NCBI GenBank assembly: GCA_937919085.1
Contig: CALFRN010000437.1
Coordinates: 1-32,009 of the forward strand
Origin: an uncultured Reyranella sp.
GTDB lineage: Bacteria > Pseudomonadota > Alphaproteobacteria > Reyranellales > Reyranellaceae
Direction of reading: 5' to 3'
DNA length: 32,009 nucleotides
Positions within the stretch are counted from its first letter, which is position 1. Each line of letters opens with the position of its first letter. A program made the position numbers and the translations under genes. Positions 7,543-18,371 of this stretch are shown here, piece by piece. The notes beneath the pieces are model-generated. The model was not told where the DNA came from and did no database searches. It saw nothing but the letters and a program-made list of their open reading frames with translations.

Positions 7543-8568
7543 TCAGCCGGCGTTCTTCAGGAGCTGCAGCAGGTCGACCTGTGTCTCCACGGCGCGGCGG
7601 CCGATCGAGGCATGCTCCATTGATCTGATCGAACCAGAGAGATGCTTCCACGCCTGATTGAGGCAGATAATGCCCCAGTGCACGGTGCCGAAGACTTCCC
7701 ACCAGTGTGCCCGTTGCGGATCGACCGGCCTGCCGCCGGCGCGCTCATAAGCCGCCCACAGTTCCTCGCGGCTGCCGAAACCGCCCGCCGGCCTGTCGAT
7801 GGCGCCAAAACGCCAGCTTTTGACGCACAGCCAGCCGAGATCTTCGATCGGATCGCCAATATGGGCGAGTTCCCAGTCGAGGATCGCCGTCACGCCGGTC
7901 TCGTCGGCGAGGTAATTGCCGGTACGGTAGTCGCCATGCACCAGCACCGGCCGGTCGAGCGGCGGCGGCTTGCGGCGGTCGAGCCAGGACAATGCAAGCT
8001 CGAAAACCGGTTGGGCCTGGCCGAGGTCGTCTAGCGAGCGGCGCAGGCCGGCGATGTGGTCGGCGGCCTCGCGGCGCACCAGCGGCGGCAGCGTGGCCGG
8101 GTCGGTGGCGTGAAGGCGCGCCAGAATTTCCCCGAGCTGGCTCGCGATGTTCTTTCGCGCGCCGTCGTAGGCCGCATCGCGCAGGAGTTTGCGTGCGATG
8201 GCCGTGCCGCCGGCCCGCCGCATGACGAAAGCCTCGCCGAGACCATCGCCGGCCGCGAGTTCGAACAGCGGCTCCGGCGCCCGCACGCCGGCCTTGTGGG
8301 CGGCCGCAAGAACACGAAATTCGGTGGCACGGTCGATGGCGACCGAGCGCTCGCGGTCTGTCTTTCCCCGGGTGGGCTGATCGCGGCGCAGGATCAGTTC
8401 ATGGCGCTTGCCGCCTACCACCGCATCGAAGCGCCAGGTCTGGCGCGAGGCGCCGCCCGATTCGCGGCCGAGCCCCTCGATGACGGCGGTGCCGCCGAAA
8501 TACCGGTTGGCGGCCACGGCCAGAACGGCGACGACGGCTTCCGCTTCGGTCGGAATATGAACGGTCAT
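7543..8568 (-). CDS. Phosphotransferase family protein (APH fold, ACAD10/11-like)
   Basis: RQTWRFDAVVGGKRHELILRRD...PVLVHGDYRTGNYLADETGVTAILDWELAHIGDPIEDLGWLCVKSWRFG (APH catalytic HGDxxxxN and IDWE-like motifs). Confidence 0.9.
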   Translation of the reverse strand: MTVHIPTEAEAVVAVLAVAANRYFGGTAVIEGLGRESGGASRQTWRFDAVVGGKRHELILRRDQPTRGKTDRERSVAIDRATEFRVLAAAHKAGVRAPEPLFELAAGDGLGEAFVMRRAGGTAIARKLLRDAAYDGARKNIASQLGEILARLHATDPATLPPLVRREAADHIAGLRRSLDDLGQAQPVFELALSWLDRRKPPPLDRPVLVHGDYRTGNYLADETGVTAILDWELAHIGDPIEDLGWLCVKSWRFGAIDRPAGGFGSREELWAAYERAGGRPVDPQRAHWWEVFGTVHWGIICLNQAWKHLSGSIRSMEHASIGRRAVETQVDLLQLLKNAG

Positions 8569-8651
8569 TCATCGGAATGTGGCACACCAGCGTGTGCGTG
8601 ATAAGAGGGGCGCATGGTAAGGGGGCGGCCCTTACATGGGGAGAATAAGAT

Positions 8652-9098
8652 TTGGCGCAGTCCTTCGCGGCCATGAACGGCCTCTTTCTGGAAGATCTCA
8701 AACCGGGAATGTCGGCGATGTTCGGCAAAACCGTCACCGAAGCCGATATCGCGGGCTTCGCCGGTGTCTCGGGCGACACCAACCCGATCCACCTGCATGA
8801 CGGTTTTGCCCGTACTACGCGCTTCGGCCAGCGCATCGCCCACGGCATGCTGAGCGGCAGCTTCATCTCGACGGTGATCGGCACCAAGTTGCCGGGGCCG
8901 GGGGCGGTCTACATCTCCCAGACCATGAACTTCATGGCACCCGTCATCATCGGCGACACCATTACGGCCATCGCCACCATCACCGCCATCGACGACAAGC
9001 GCCGCCGGGTGACGCTCAAGACCCAGTGCCTCAACGGCGACAAGGTCGTGATCGATGGCGAAGCCATCGTGTTGGTGCCGCGGCGCGACGCGGCATGA
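8652..9098 (+). CDS. MaoC family dehydratase (R-specific enoyl-CoA hydratase-like)
   Basis: FGKTVTEADIAGFAGVSGDTNPIHLHDGFARTTRFGQRIAHGMLSGSFISTVIGTKLPGPGAVY. TTG start at 8652, or ATG at 8673. Confidence 0.88.
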   Translation: MAQSFAAMNGLFLEDLKPGMSAMFGKTVTEADIAGFAGVSGDTNPIHLHDGFARTTRFGQRIAHGMLSGSFISTVIGTKLPGPGAVYISQTMNFMAPVIIGDTITAIATITAIDDKRRRVTLKTQCLNGDKVVIDGEAIVLVPRRDAA

Positions 9099-10033
9099 CC
9101 CTGGTTCAAGCCTTCGACGACTGGCGACAGGCCCCGGCAGCCTGGCAAGGCGGTGTGGTGGCGCTCGGCAATTTCGACGGTGTGCATCGCGGTCACCAGG
9201 CGTTGCTGGCCGATGCCGGCCGGCAGGCCAAGGCGCTGGGGGTGCCGCTGGTGGCGCTCACCTTCGAGCCGCACCCGCGCGGTTTCTTCGTGCCCGATAC
9301 TGGCCCGTTCCGGCTCACCCTGCCGCCGGCCAAGATCCGGCTGCTGACCCAGTACGGCGTGCAGGCCGTGCTTGCCCAGCGCTTTGATGCAGCGTTCGCA
9401 GCACTTTCCGCCGACGCCTTCATCGCAGATGTGCTGCTGAAAGGGCTGGCCGCGCGCCACGTCGTGTGCGGCTACGACTTCACCTTCGGTGCGCGCCGCG
9501 GCGGAAATGTCGAGCGTCTGCACGCGGAGGCCAGGGCGCGCGGGTTTGGCGTTACAGTGCTGGAGCCGGTCATGCGCGAGGGCGAGATCTATTCCTCGAC
9601 TCGCATCCGCGAGGCGTTGCGCGCCGGCATGGTCAAGGACGCGGCGGAGCTGATGGGCCATCCCTGGGAAATCGAGGGCGCCGTCGAACTGGGCGACCAG
9701 CGAGGCCGCACCATCGGTTTTCCGACCGCCAACGTGGCGCTCGGCGAGCACCTGCGGCCGCGCTTCGGCGTCTACGCCGTGCGCGCGCTCGTTGATGGCA
9801 AATGGCGAGCTGCCGTGGCCAACCTCGGCCGGCGCCCCACCATCGGCAAGCTGCAGGAAAATTTCGAGGTCCACCTGTTCGACTTCGCCGCCGACCTGTA
9901 CGGCAAGACGCTGCGCGTGGCGCTGGTCGACTTCATCCGGCCCGAGATGAAATTCGCCGGGCTCGATGCGCTGAAGGCGCAGATCGCGGCGGACGGCGAG
10001 GCGGCGCGGGAGATACTGAAGCCTGGCCATTGA
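9095..10033 (+). CDS. ribF: Bifunctional riboflavin kinase / FAD synthetase
   Basis: VVALGNFDGVHRGHQALLADAGRQAKALG...YSSTRIREALRAG...GRTIGFPTANVAL. Start trimmed to MTLVQAFDDW, overlapping the MaoC stop. Confidence 0.95.
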   Translation: MTLVQAFDDWRQAPAAWQGGVVALGNFDGVHRGHQALLADAGRQAKALGVPLVALTFEPHPRGFFVPDTGPFRLTLPPAKIRLLTQYGVQAVLAQRFDAAFAALSADAFIADVLLKGLAARHVVCGYDFTFGARRGGNVERLHAEARARGFGVTVLEPVMREGEIYSSTRIREALRAGMVKDAAELMGHPWEIEGAVELGDQRGRTIGFPTANVALGEHLRPRFGVYAVRALVDGKWRAAVANLGRRPTIGKLQENFEVHLFDFAADLYGKTLRVALVDFIRPEMKFAGLDALKAQIAADGEAAREILKPGH

Positions 10034-10206
10034 GGGAGGTCGTTGGTGCGGACGTCCGAGGTGGGGAAGTTCTGCGCAGGACGTACAGAAACCCCGAGGC
10101 GTCGCGCACGATTTGGCAGGGCTGAGCCGGTCGAAGTTGGTATCTTCATTGTGCGGCAAGCGTTGATCGTGCAGACGCGGAAGCTGTGCGCTGTCCGCCC
10201 CGCGCC

Positions 10207-10235
10207 TTGACCCCCCCAACCCCCGTCCGTAGATT
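10207..10235 (+). promoter_or_regulatory. Candidate sigma-70-type promoter for ileS
   Basis: TTGACC (10207-10212), 17-nt spacer, TAGATT (10230-10235), about 130 nt upstream of the ileS start. Confidence 0.4.
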
Positions 10236-10367
10236 GCCGGCCCTATGTTTATCGGGGCCCCTCAGGAGCGAATTATCCGCCCGGTCCGCTGACTGCGGCC
10301 GGGTCGTCCCGTCTGTTTGGTTGCCGTTCAGGCTGCCACCCATCGCTCCTTTCGCACCGAGTTTCTT

Positions 10368-13217
10368 GTGACAACTGACTATAAATCAAGCGTTTTCCTG
10401 CCTAAGACCGACTTCCCCATGCGCGGTGGCCTTCCCAGGAAGGAACCGGAGCTGTTGAAGCGCTGGGCCGACATGAAACTGTGGGATCGCCTGCGCACCG
10501 AGAGCACGGGCCGGCCGAAGTTCGTCCTGCACGACGGCCCCCCGTATGCCAACGGCAATCTCCACATCGGGCATGCGCTGAACAAGATCCTGAAGGACCT
10601 GGTGAGTCGCACCCAGCAGATGCTGGGCAAGGACAGCCACTATGTGCCGGGCTGGGACTGCCATGGCCTGCCGATCGAATGGAAGATCGAGGAGCAGTAC
10701 CGCGCCAAGAAGCAGGACAAGGACCAGGTCCCGGTCGTGGAGTTCCGCAAGGAATGCCGCGCCTTCGCCGATCACTGGATCGGCGTGCAGCGCGAAGAGT
10801 TCAAGCGGCTGGGCGTCGATGGCGACTGGGAGAACTACTACTCGACGATGAAGTACGAGTCCGAGGCCGTCATCGTGGCCGAACTCGGTAAATTCCTGAT
10901 GAACGGCGGCCTCTACAAGGGCTCGAAGGCAGTGCTGTGGTCGGTGGTCGAGAAGACCGCGCTAGCCGAAGCCGAGATCGAGTATCACGACCATGTCTCC
11001 GACACGATCCATGTCGGCTTTCCGGTGCTGAAGTCGACCGGCGGCAAGCTCGACGGCAGCTCGGTCGTGATCTGGACGACGACACCTTGGACTATCCCGG
11101 GCAACCGCGCGCTCGCCTACGGCCCGGAAATCGCCTACGCGCTGGTCGAGGTGACGGAGGTGGCCGAGGGCGGCAAGGCCCGGGTCGGCGACAAGTTGGT
11201 GCTGGCCAGAGAGCTGGTTGCCGCCACCGCCGAAGCCGGCAAGTTCTCTGCAAAGGTTCTGGCCGACGTCACCGCCGCCGATCTCGATGGCCTGGTCGCG
11301 GCCCATCCGCTGCGCGGCCAGGGTTTCGATTTCGATGTACGCCTGTTGGCGGGAGACTTCGTCACGGCCGATGCCGGCACAGGTTTCGTGCACATCGCGC
11401 CGGGCCATGGTGCCGATGACTATGAACTGGGCGTGGCCAATGGCGTCGAGGTGCCGGACACCGTTTCCGAGGATGGTACCTACTATCCGCACGTGCCGAT
11501 GTTCGCCGGCAAGCGCGTCTATACGGCCGAGGGCAAGAAGGGCGATGCCAATCGTACCGTGATCGCCGCCCTCGATGCCGCCGGCAAGCTGTTGGCCTCA
11601 GGTCGCATCACGCACTCCTATCCGCATTCCTGGCGCTCCAAGGCGCCGGTCATCTTCCGCAACGCGCCGCAGTGGTTCATCGCCATGGACAAGCCGATAG
11701 CCGAGATCGGCGGCACCTTGCGAGAAAAGGCACTGGCGGCGATCGATGCGACGCGCTTCGTGCCGCCGGCCGGCTATAACCGGCTGCGCTCGATGATCGA
11801 GACGCGGCCCGACTGGAACGTGTCGCGCCAGCGCGCCTGGGGCGTGCCGATCGCGGTGTTCGTGAACAAGGCGACGGGCGAGCCGCTACGCGATCCGGAG
11901 GTGATGACGCGTGTCGTCGAGGCCTTCAGGGCCGAGGGCGCCGATGCCTGGTTCGCGAGTCCGCCGGAACGGTTCCTCGGCAACAAGTACGATGTAAAGG
12001 ACTTCGAGCAGGTCACCGACATCCTCGATGTCTGGTTCGACTCCGGCTGCACCCACGCCTTCACGCTGGAAGGCAACCCCGATCTAAAGTGGCCGGCCGA
12101 CCTCTATCTCGAAGGATCGGACCAGCATCGTGGCTGGTTCCACTCCTCGCTGCTGGAGAGCTGCGGCACCCGCGGCCGCGCGCCCTACGACGGCGTGCTG
12201 ACGCACGGCTTCACGCTCGACGAGCAGGGCCGCAAGATGTCGAAGTCGCTGGGCAACATCACCGCACCGCAGACGGTGTGCGACCAGTACGGCGCCGACA
12301 TCCTGCGTCTGTGGGTGGTCGGCACAGACTACACCGAGGACCAGCGCATCGGTCCGGAGATACTGAAACACCAGGCCGAAGCCTATCGCCGGCTGCGCAA
12401 CACCTTGCGCTACCTGCTGGGCAGCCTCGACGGCTTCAGTGCCAGCGAAACCGTGGCCGTCGCCGATATGCCCGAACTCGAGCGCTGGGTGTTGCATCGC
12501 CTGGCTGAACTCGACGAAATCCTGCGCCGGGCCGTCGACGACTATGATTTCCACACCATCGCGACCGAACTGCACAATTTCTGCGCTGTCGATCTGTCTG
12601 CGTTCTATTTCGACATCCGCAAGGACGCGATCTACTGTGATGCCGCTGCCTCGCCGCGCCGACGTGCCGCGCGCACCGTCATGGCGGAGGTGTTTTCGTT
12701 CCTCACCGTCTGGCTGGCGCCCATCACCTGCTTCACCGCCGAGGAGGCGTGGCTTGCCCGGCCGGCGGACATGCCGGACGGCGGCGCCGACAGCGTGCAC
12801 CTGCGCGTCTATCCGGCAATCCCGGCAGCCTGGCTGGATGCGGCGCTTGGCGCGAAATGGAAAACGGTGCGGGCCTTGCGCCGCGTCGTCACCGGCGCCC
12901 TCGAACTGGAGCGTGCGGAAAAGCGGATCGGATCGAGCCTGCAGGCAGCGCCGCTTGTCCATGCCGCGCCGGAATATCTTGCCGCCGTGAGGGATCTCGA
13001 TCTCTCCGAAATTTGCATCACCTCGGGCGGCGAGCTGGTGGCGGGGACGGCGCCGGTCGGGGCATTCACGCTGCCCGACGTCGCGGGCGTGGCGGTGGTC
13101 CCGCGCCCGGCTCACGGCGACAAGTGCGCCCGCTGCTGGCAGGTGCTGGAGGAGGTGGGCTCGTCGGCCGCCCATCCGCTGCTCTGCAAGCGCTGCGAAG
13201 GGGTGGTGACGGCATGA
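10368..13217 (+). CDS. ileS: Isoleucyl-tRNA synthetase
   Basis: [23 protein letters not shown] (HIGH), [10 protein letters not shown] (KMSKS), C-terminal zinc motif CARCWQ...CKRC. GTG start at 10368 preferred over the track start. Confidence 0.97.
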   Translation: MTTDYKSSVFLPKTDFPMRGGLPRKEPELLKRWADMKLWDRLRTESTGRPKFVLHDGPPYANGNLHIGHALNKILKDLVSRTQQMLGKDSHYVPGWDCHGLPIEWKIEEQYRAKKQDKDQVPVVEFRKECRAFADHWIGVQREEFKRLGVDGDWENYYSTMKYESEAVIVAELGKFLMNGGLYKGSKAVLWSVVEKTALAEAEIEYHDHVSDTIHVGFPVLKSTGGKLDGSSVVIWTTTPWTIPGNRALAYGPEIAYALVEVTEVAEGGKARVGDKLVLARELVAATAEAGKFSAKVLADVTAADLDGLVAAHPLRGQGFDFDVRLLAGDFVTADAGTGFVHIAPGHGADDYELGVANGVEVPDTVSEDGTYYPHVPMFAGKRVYTAEGKKGDANRTVIAALDAAGKLLASGRITHSYPHSWRSKAPVIFRNAPQWFIAMDKPIAEIGGTLREKALAAIDATRFVPPAGYNRLRSMIETRPDWNVSRQRAWGVPIAVFVNKATGEPLRDPEVMTRVVEAFRAEGADAWFASPPERFLGNKYDVKDFEQVTDILDVWFDSGCTHAFTLEGNPDLKWPADLYLEGSDQHRGWFHSSLLESCGTRGRAPYDGVLTHGFTLDEQGRKMSKSLGNITAPQTVCDQYGADILRLWVVGTDYTEDQRIGPEILKHQAEAYRRLRNTLRYLLGSLDGFSASETVAVADMPELERWVLHRLAELDEILRRAVDDYDFHTIATELHNFCAVDLSAFYFDIRKDAIYCDAAASPRRRAARTVMAEVFSFLTVWLAPITCFTAEEAWLARPADMPDGGADSVHLRVYPAIPAAWLDAALGAKWKTVRALRRVVTGALELERAEKRIGSSLQAAPLVHAAPEYLAAVRDLDLSEICITSGGELVAGTAPVGAFTLPDVAGVAVVPRPAHGDKCARCWQVLEEVGSSAAHPLLCKRCEGVVTA

Positions 13218-13227
13218 GGGTGCACCG

Positions 13228-13710
13228 ATGAGACCGCTCGACCGTCAGGCGATGGCCCTGATCATCATGACCTTGGTGGCCGATCAGCTCTCCAAGGAGC
13301 TGTTGCTGGACTATCTGCTGAAGTCCGGGTCGTCGGTCACGGTGATCGAAGGTTTTTTTCGCCTCGTTGTCGTGTGGAATCGCGGCGTTAGCTTCGGCTT
13401 GCTGGGTGGCGACCGCGCTCTGCCGCCGTGGATCCTGTCGGCGGTCGCCGTGGCCGTCTGTATCGGGCTTTTCATCTGGTTGCGGCGCACCGACCGGCGT
13501 CTGAGCGGCTGGGGCATCGGCCTTGTCATCGGCGGCGCTATCGGCAATGTTGTTGACCGCGCCCGCTGGGGAGCAGTGTTCGATTTCGCCGATTTCCATC
13601 TGGGCCAATGGCACTGGCCGGCGTTTAATGTCGCCGATTCGGCGATCGTTGTCGGTGTCGGGCTGCTGCTCATCGACTCAGTCATCGGCGAAAGACAACG
13701 TGCGCCCTGA
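13228..13710 (+). CDS. lspA: Lipoprotein signal peptidase (signal peptidase II)
   Basis: DQLSKELLLDY...VVVWNRGVSFGLLGG...GGAIGNVVDRARWGAVFDFADFHLGQWHWPAFNVADSAI. Confidence 0.96.
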   Translation: MRPLDRQAMALIIMTLVADQLSKELLLDYLLKSGSSVTVIEGFFRLVVVWNRGVSFGLLGGDRALPPWILSAVAVAVCIGLFIWLRRTDRRLSGWGIGLVIGGAIGNVVDRARWGAVFDFADFHLGQWHWPAFNVADSAIVVGVGLLLIDSVIGERQRAP

Positions 13711-13755
13711 TGCGGCCATGATCAGCGGACAAAAGCGAAACCCGAAGGACGGACG

Positions 13756-14334
13756 ATGCAGCGGACAAGCTTAATCCCGGTGACCCTCCTCACGCTCGGC
13801 GCCTTGGCGATGGGCGGCTGCAGCGCATTTGACAATCTCGGCGGCGCCAAGAAGGTGTCGCCCGACGAATTCAAGGTCGTCTCCCATTCGCCGCTCACCA
13901 TGCCACCGAACGCCGAGTTGCGTCCGCCGCGTCCTGGCGAGCCGCGTCCGCAAGAGGTGACGCCAGCCGAGCAGGCACGTGAAGCCTTGGCGCCGCAGAC
14001 CGCCGGACGCCCGTCGCGCCGCGACGCCATTGTATCGTCGCAGGGCCCGGGGGGAGCATCCGAGCAGGCGCTGGTGGCCAAGGCGGGTCAGGGGGGCATC
14101 GATCCCAACATTCGCGGTCGAGTGAACTCCGACACACGGACCATCAACGATAGCGACAAGAGCTTTATCGATGGCCTGATATTCTGGCAGAGTTCCGGTC
14201 CAACGGGCGTTGTGCTCGACCCGGCCAAGGAGCAGCAGCGGCTGCGCGACGCCCAGGCTTCGGGTCAACCGTCGTCGGGCCCGACACCGACGATCACGCG
14301 GCGCAAGCGCGGTCTTCTCGAAGGCATCTTCTGA
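13756..14334 (+). CDS. DUF3035 / BamF-like lipoprotein
   Basis: Signal peptide with lipobox-like LAMGGC; SPDEFKVVSHSPLTMPPNAELRPPRPGEPRPQE; directly follows lspA. Confidence 0.8.
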   Translation: MQRTSLIPVTLLTLGALAMGGCSAFDNLGGAKKVSPDEFKVVSHSPLTMPPNAELRPPRPGEPRPQEVTPAEQAREALAPQTAGRPSRRDAIVSSQGPGGASEQALVAKAGQGGIDPNIRGRVNSDTRTINDSDKSFIDGLIFWQSSGPTGVVLDPAKEQQRLRDAQASGQPSSGPTPTITRRKRGLLEGIF

Positions 14335-14342
14335 GCGCGCCG

Positions 14343-15710
14343 TTGACGCTTCGCCGCCGTGCCCTGCTCGGCGGTCTCGCCGCAGGCGCCGCCGTGTCGC
14401 CGTCGGTGCCGGCACTGGCGAAACTGCTTACGGTCGGACGGCGGCCCGCCGAGAGCTTCACGCTGGCCAATGGCCTTCAGGTCGTTGTCCTGCCTTCGCG
14501 CCGCGCCCCGATCGTCACCCAGGTCTTGGTTTACAAGGTCGGCAGCGCCGACGAGACCTTCGGCCATACCGGCGTCGCCCATTTTCTGGAACACATGATG
14601 TTCAAGGGCACCGACAAGGTCGCGCCTGGCGAGTTCTCGCGCATCGTCTCGCGTAACGGTGGTCGCGACAACGCCTACACGACCTACGATTCGACCGGCT
14701 ATCACCAGACTGTCGCGCCCGACCGCCTCGACCTCGTGATGCGCATGGAGGCCGACCGCATGGTAAACCTGCGCATTGCCGAGAAGGATCTGGTTTCCGA
14801 ACGCCAGGTGGTACTCGAGGAACGACGCATGCGGACGGACAATGTGCCGGCGGCGCTGCTCAACGAAGCCGTCAATGAGCAGCTGTTCGGCCGACACAAA
14901 CCCTACGCCATGCCGATCATCGGCTACGCCGACGACATCAGGCGACTCAGCATCAACGAACTCACGGCCTTCTATCGTCGTTTCTACTCGCCGGGGAACG
15001 CGGTGCTGATCGTCGCTGGCGACACCACGCCCGAAGTCGTGCGCAAGCTCGCCCAAAAGCATTATGGCCCGATCCCGAACCGTCGGGTCGAAGTGCGGCG
15101 GCGGCCGGCGCAAGGTGGGACAGACCTGCCGCAGCGCGTCAGCCGTGGCGATGCCCGCGTCGTCGAACCACGGTGGTCGCGTGAATGGCTGGCGCCGTCC
15201 TATCGCAAGGGCGACACCAAGCACGCCTATGCGCTTCAGGTCCTGGCGCGCCTGTTCGGTGGCAGCGAGACCAGCCGCCTGTGGCGGGCGATGGTGGCGG
15301 ACAACAAGCTCGCGCTCTCGGCATATGCCGGCTACAGCCCGACGAGCCTCGGCCTTACGTCATTCGGTGTCGGTATTCAGCCTGTCCTGACGCGCACCGT
15401 GATGGAGATCGAGGCGGCAGTGGATTTCGAGATGAAGAAGCTGGTCGATGGCGGCGTGACGGCGGACGAGGTCGAGCGGGCGCAGAACCAGCTCCTCGCG
15501 GGGGCAATATATGCTCAGGACTCGCTGGCCAGTGGACCGCGCATTTACGGCGCCGTGCTGAGCACTGGCGGCACAATGGCCGAAATAGACGCCTGGCCCG
15601 AGCGCATCGCCGCGGTAACGCCGGCCGATGTCGTCGCGGCCGCTCGGGTGGTATGGCGGGACTCCGGCGCGGTGACGGCACTGCTGACTCCGGCCGAGGG
15701 TAGCCGATGA
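14343..15710 (+). CDS. M16 family zinc metallopeptidase (catalytic subunit)
   Basis: HTGVAHFLEHMMFKGT (HxxEH) with downstream E. Apparent TTG start. Confidence 0.93.
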   Translation: MTLRRRALLGGLAAGAAVSPSVPALAKLLTVGRRPAESFTLANGLQVVVLPSRRAPIVTQVLVYKVGSADETFGHTGVAHFLEHMMFKGTDKVAPGEFSRIVSRNGGRDNAYTTYDSTGYHQTVAPDRLDLVMRMEADRMVNLRIAEKDLVSERQVVLEERRMRTDNVPAALLNEAVNEQLFGRHKPYAMPIIGYADDIRRLSINELTAFYRRFYSPGNAVLIVAGDTTPEVVRKLAQKHYGPIPNRRVEVRRRPAQGGTDLPQRVSRGDARVVEPRWSREWLAPSYRKGDTKHAYALQVLARLFGGSETSRLWRAMVADNKLALSAYAGYSPTSLGLTSFGVGIQPVLTRTVMEIEAAVDFEMKKLVDGGVTADEVERAQNQLLAGAIYAQDSLASGPRIYGAVLSTGGTMAEIDAWPERIAAVTPADVVAAARVVWRDSGAVTALLTPAEGSR

Positions 15711-17044
15711 GCAGCGTTCACCGTTGCCTCGTGCTGGCCGTCGCTGCCGTGCTGGCCTGGCTGCCGGCTGCCGCCGCGGGTGCGGTCGATATCAAGCAGT
15801 TGACCACGCCGCTCGGCATCAAGGTCTGGCTGGTCGAGGACAAGAGCACGCCGGTTGTGGCGCTGTCGTTCTCTTTTGCCGGTGGCACGGCGTCTGACCC
15901 GGCGGGCCAGGCGGGCGTGACCAGCCTGATGGCCGCTCTGCTAACCGACGGTGCCGGCACGCTCGATGCCCAGGCCTTTCTCCGGCGCCAGGAGGAAGTC
16001 GCCGTCTCTCTCGGCTTCAGTGCATCGCTCGACCGGCTGAGCGGTGCGCTTCGTGTCCTTTCCGCCAATCGCGAACAGGGTTTCGAACTGCTGCGTCTGG
16101 CACTTACTCAGCCGCGCTTCGATCCCGAGATGGTTGAACAACGGCGTGCGCAGACGATTTCCCAGCTCAATCAAGCTGAGCAACAGCCACGCTCGGTGGC
16201 TGGGCGAACCTTGATGAAGGCGCTGTTCGCCGGTCATCCCTACGCCGCCGATCCGGAAGGAACCCGCGAGGACCTCAACACACTGACGCCGGACCTGCTC
16301 AAGCGCCGCGCCGCTGTGTTGCTGGTGCGCAGCGGGCTGCTGGTGTCGGCTGTTGGCGACATCGGCGAGGCCGAACTCGCACACCTGCTCGATCACGCCT
16401 TCGGAGACCTCGTCGTTGGAACGGTTCCTCCGCTGCCGCCGGAATGGACCCCACCCACCGCGCCACGCACAATCGTCGTCGAGCGCCCGGTGCCGCAGAG
16501 CACGGCGGTGATGGCCTTGCCCGGTATCGCCCGTGACGATCCCGCATGGTACGCGGCCGTGATCATGAACCACGTTCTGGGCGGCGGTGGCCAGCAATCG
16601 CGACTGTTCAACGAGGTCCGCGAAAAGCGCGGGCTGGCCTATGGCGTGTCGAGCGGGCTGCGCACCTACAAACGGGCCGCCCTATTGGTCCTGTCGACGG
16701 CAAGCGCCAACGAGCGGGTCGGTGAGGCGATCCGCATCGTCCGGGCGGAAATGGCGCGCATGCGCACCGACGGCGTAACCGAGCGTGAGCTCGCCGACGC
16801 CAAGACTTATCTCACGGGCGCACTGGCGCTGTCGCTCGATTCATCGGGGTCGATCGCCGGCCTGCTGCAGTCGCTCCAGGTCGATGGCTTGGACCCCGAA
16901 CACCTGACGCGGCGGGCCGCGCTGATTTCTGCCGTCAAGCTCGAGGACGTTCGCCAGATCGCGCGCCGTCTGCTGCGCGATGAGGCAATGACCACCGTCG
17001 TCGTCGGCAAGCCCGTCGGTGTCGTTTCCGAACCGAAAGAATAG
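15707..17044 (+). CDS. M16 family peptidase-like protein (non-catalytic partner)
   Basis: M16 fold features (GGGGQQSRLFNEVREKRGLAYGVSSGL) but no HxxEH in the N-terminal domain; signal peptide; overlaps the preceding gene by 4 nt. Confidence 0.9.
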   Translation: MSSVHRCLVLAVAAVLAWLPAAAAGAVDIKQLTTPLGIKVWLVEDKSTPVVALSFSFAGGTASDPAGQAGVTSLMAALLTDGAGTLDAQAFLRRQEEVAVSLGFSASLDRLSGALRVLSANREQGFELLRLALTQPRFDPEMVEQRRAQTISQLNQAEQQPRSVAGRTLMKALFAGHPYAADPEGTREDLNTLTPDLLKRRAAVLLVRSGLLVSAVGDIGEAELAHLLDHAFGDLVVGTVPPLPPEWTPPTAPRTIVVERPVPQSTAVMALPGIARDDPAWYAAVIMNHVLGGGGQQSRLFNEVREKRGLAYGVSSGLRTYKRAALLVLSTASANERVGEAIRIVRAEMARMRTDGVTERELADAKTYLTGALALSLDSSGSIAGLLQSLQVDGLDPEHLTRRAALISAVKLEDVRQIARRLLRDEAMTTVVVGKPVGVVSEPKE

Positions 17045-17051
17045 GTGCTGC

Positions 17052-18359
17052 ATGTTCTACCGCCATGCCGTCGATGATGCCCTCGATACCTCCGTCGGTG
17101 CCAAGGGGCTGAGCCGCACGTCGCTCGACCGCGACCTGGAGAGATTGCGGCCGGCACTCGACAAGCTGCGGCAATGGCACAAGGACGGCACCCTGCCGAT
17201 GCTGCGCCTGCCGGCGGCGCGGGACGATCTCGCGGCACTGAAGCCTCACGCCAGGCGGTTCGCCAAGTTCAAGAACGTCGTCGTCGTTGGTTCCGGCGGA
17301 TCGAGTCTCAGCGGCAAGGCGCTGATGGCACTTGGAGACCAAGGGTTCGGGCCGGCCAAGAGGCGGCCCAAGATGTATTTCATGGACAATGTCGATCCCG
17401 CGACATTCACGGAGCTGCTGGCGCGCCTGCCGCTGGCGAAGACCGGATTTCTCGTCATTTCGAAGTCGGGCGGTACTGCCGAGACGCTGACGGCGTTCTT
17501 CACGATCATTGCCGGAATCGAGGCAACGCTCGACAAGGCGATGCTTGCATCCAATGTCATCGTCATCACCGAGGCGGCCGACAATCCGTTGCGGCGGCTG
17601 GCGACGCGTCTCGGCTGCACGATCCTCGAACACGACCCGAAGGTCGGCGGGCGCTACTCGGTGTTTTCGCTGGTCGGCATGCTGCCAGCCCTGATCGCGG
17701 GCATCGATGCGGCGGCCATTCGCGAAGGCGCGGCCAGCGTGCTCGATCCGGTGCTGGCGGCCACCGATCCGGCAGCCCTTGCGCCGGCGATCGGCGCGGC
17801 GCTGTCGGTCGGCCTCGCCAGGGAGCGCGGCATCAACATCACCGTGCTGATGCCCTATGTCGATCGGCTGGATACCTTCGCTTACTGGTACCGCCAGATC
17901 TGGGCCGAGAGTCTCGGCAAGGAAGGCAATGGCACCACGCCGGTGGCTGCCATGGGCACCGTCGATCAGCACAGCCAGGCCCAGCTCTATCTCGGCGGAC
18001 CGGCCGACAAATTCTTCACCCTCGTGATTCAGGACACGGCAGGCCAGGGAACGCCGATTGCGCCGGCGATGCTGGGCGGCGACAAGGCACTCGACTATCT
18101 CGCCGGGCACGGCCTGGGCGATCTCCTGCTCGCCGAGGCCGACGCCACGGCGGCGACCCTGGTCAAGGCCGGCCGGCCGACGCGCGTTATTCGCATCGCC
18201 GCCATTGACGAGCGGGTAATGGGCGCACTGATGATGCATTACGTGCTGGAAACCATATTCGCGGCCGAACTGTGGGGTATTGACGCATTCGATCAACCCG
18301 CCGTCGAGGATGCCAAGGTCCTTACCCGCCAGTATCTTTCCGCAAGGCGGCAGACGTAA
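17052..18359 (+). CDS. pgi: Glucose-6-phosphate isomerase
   Basis: VVVVGSGGSSLSGKALMAL, FLVISKSGGTAETLTAF, GGRYSVFSLVGMLPALIAGID, VDQHSQAQLYLGGPADKFFT. Confidence 0.9.
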   Translation: MFYRHAVDDALDTSVGAKGLSRTSLDRDLERLRPALDKLRQWHKDGTLPMLRLPAARDDLAALKPHARRFAKFKNVVVVGSGGSSLSGKALMALGDQGFGPAKRRPKMYFMDNVDPATFTELLARLPLAKTGFLVISKSGGTAETLTAFFTIIAGIEATLDKAMLASNVIVITEAADNPLRRLATRLGCTILEHDPKVGGRYSVFSLVGMLPALIAGIDAAAIREGAASVLDPVLAATDPAALAPAIGAALSVGLARERGINITVLMPYVDRLDTFAYWYRQIWAESLGKEGNGTTPVAAMGTVDQHSQAQLYLGGPADKFFTLVIQDTAGQGTPIAPAMLGGDKALDYLAGHGLGDLLLAEADATAATLVKAGRPTRVIRIAAIDERVMGALMMHYVLETIFAAELWGIDAFDQPAVEDAKVLTRQYLSARRQT

Positions 18360-18371
18360 ACTCGGCGCCCG

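Noticed and set aside
8909-10219. 436-aa minus-strand ORF opposite ribF
   Set aside because: Shadow of ribF and maoC; no recognisable domain.
12084-13175. 363-aa minus-strand ORF opposite ileS
   Set aside because: Antisense artefact of a confidently identified ileS.
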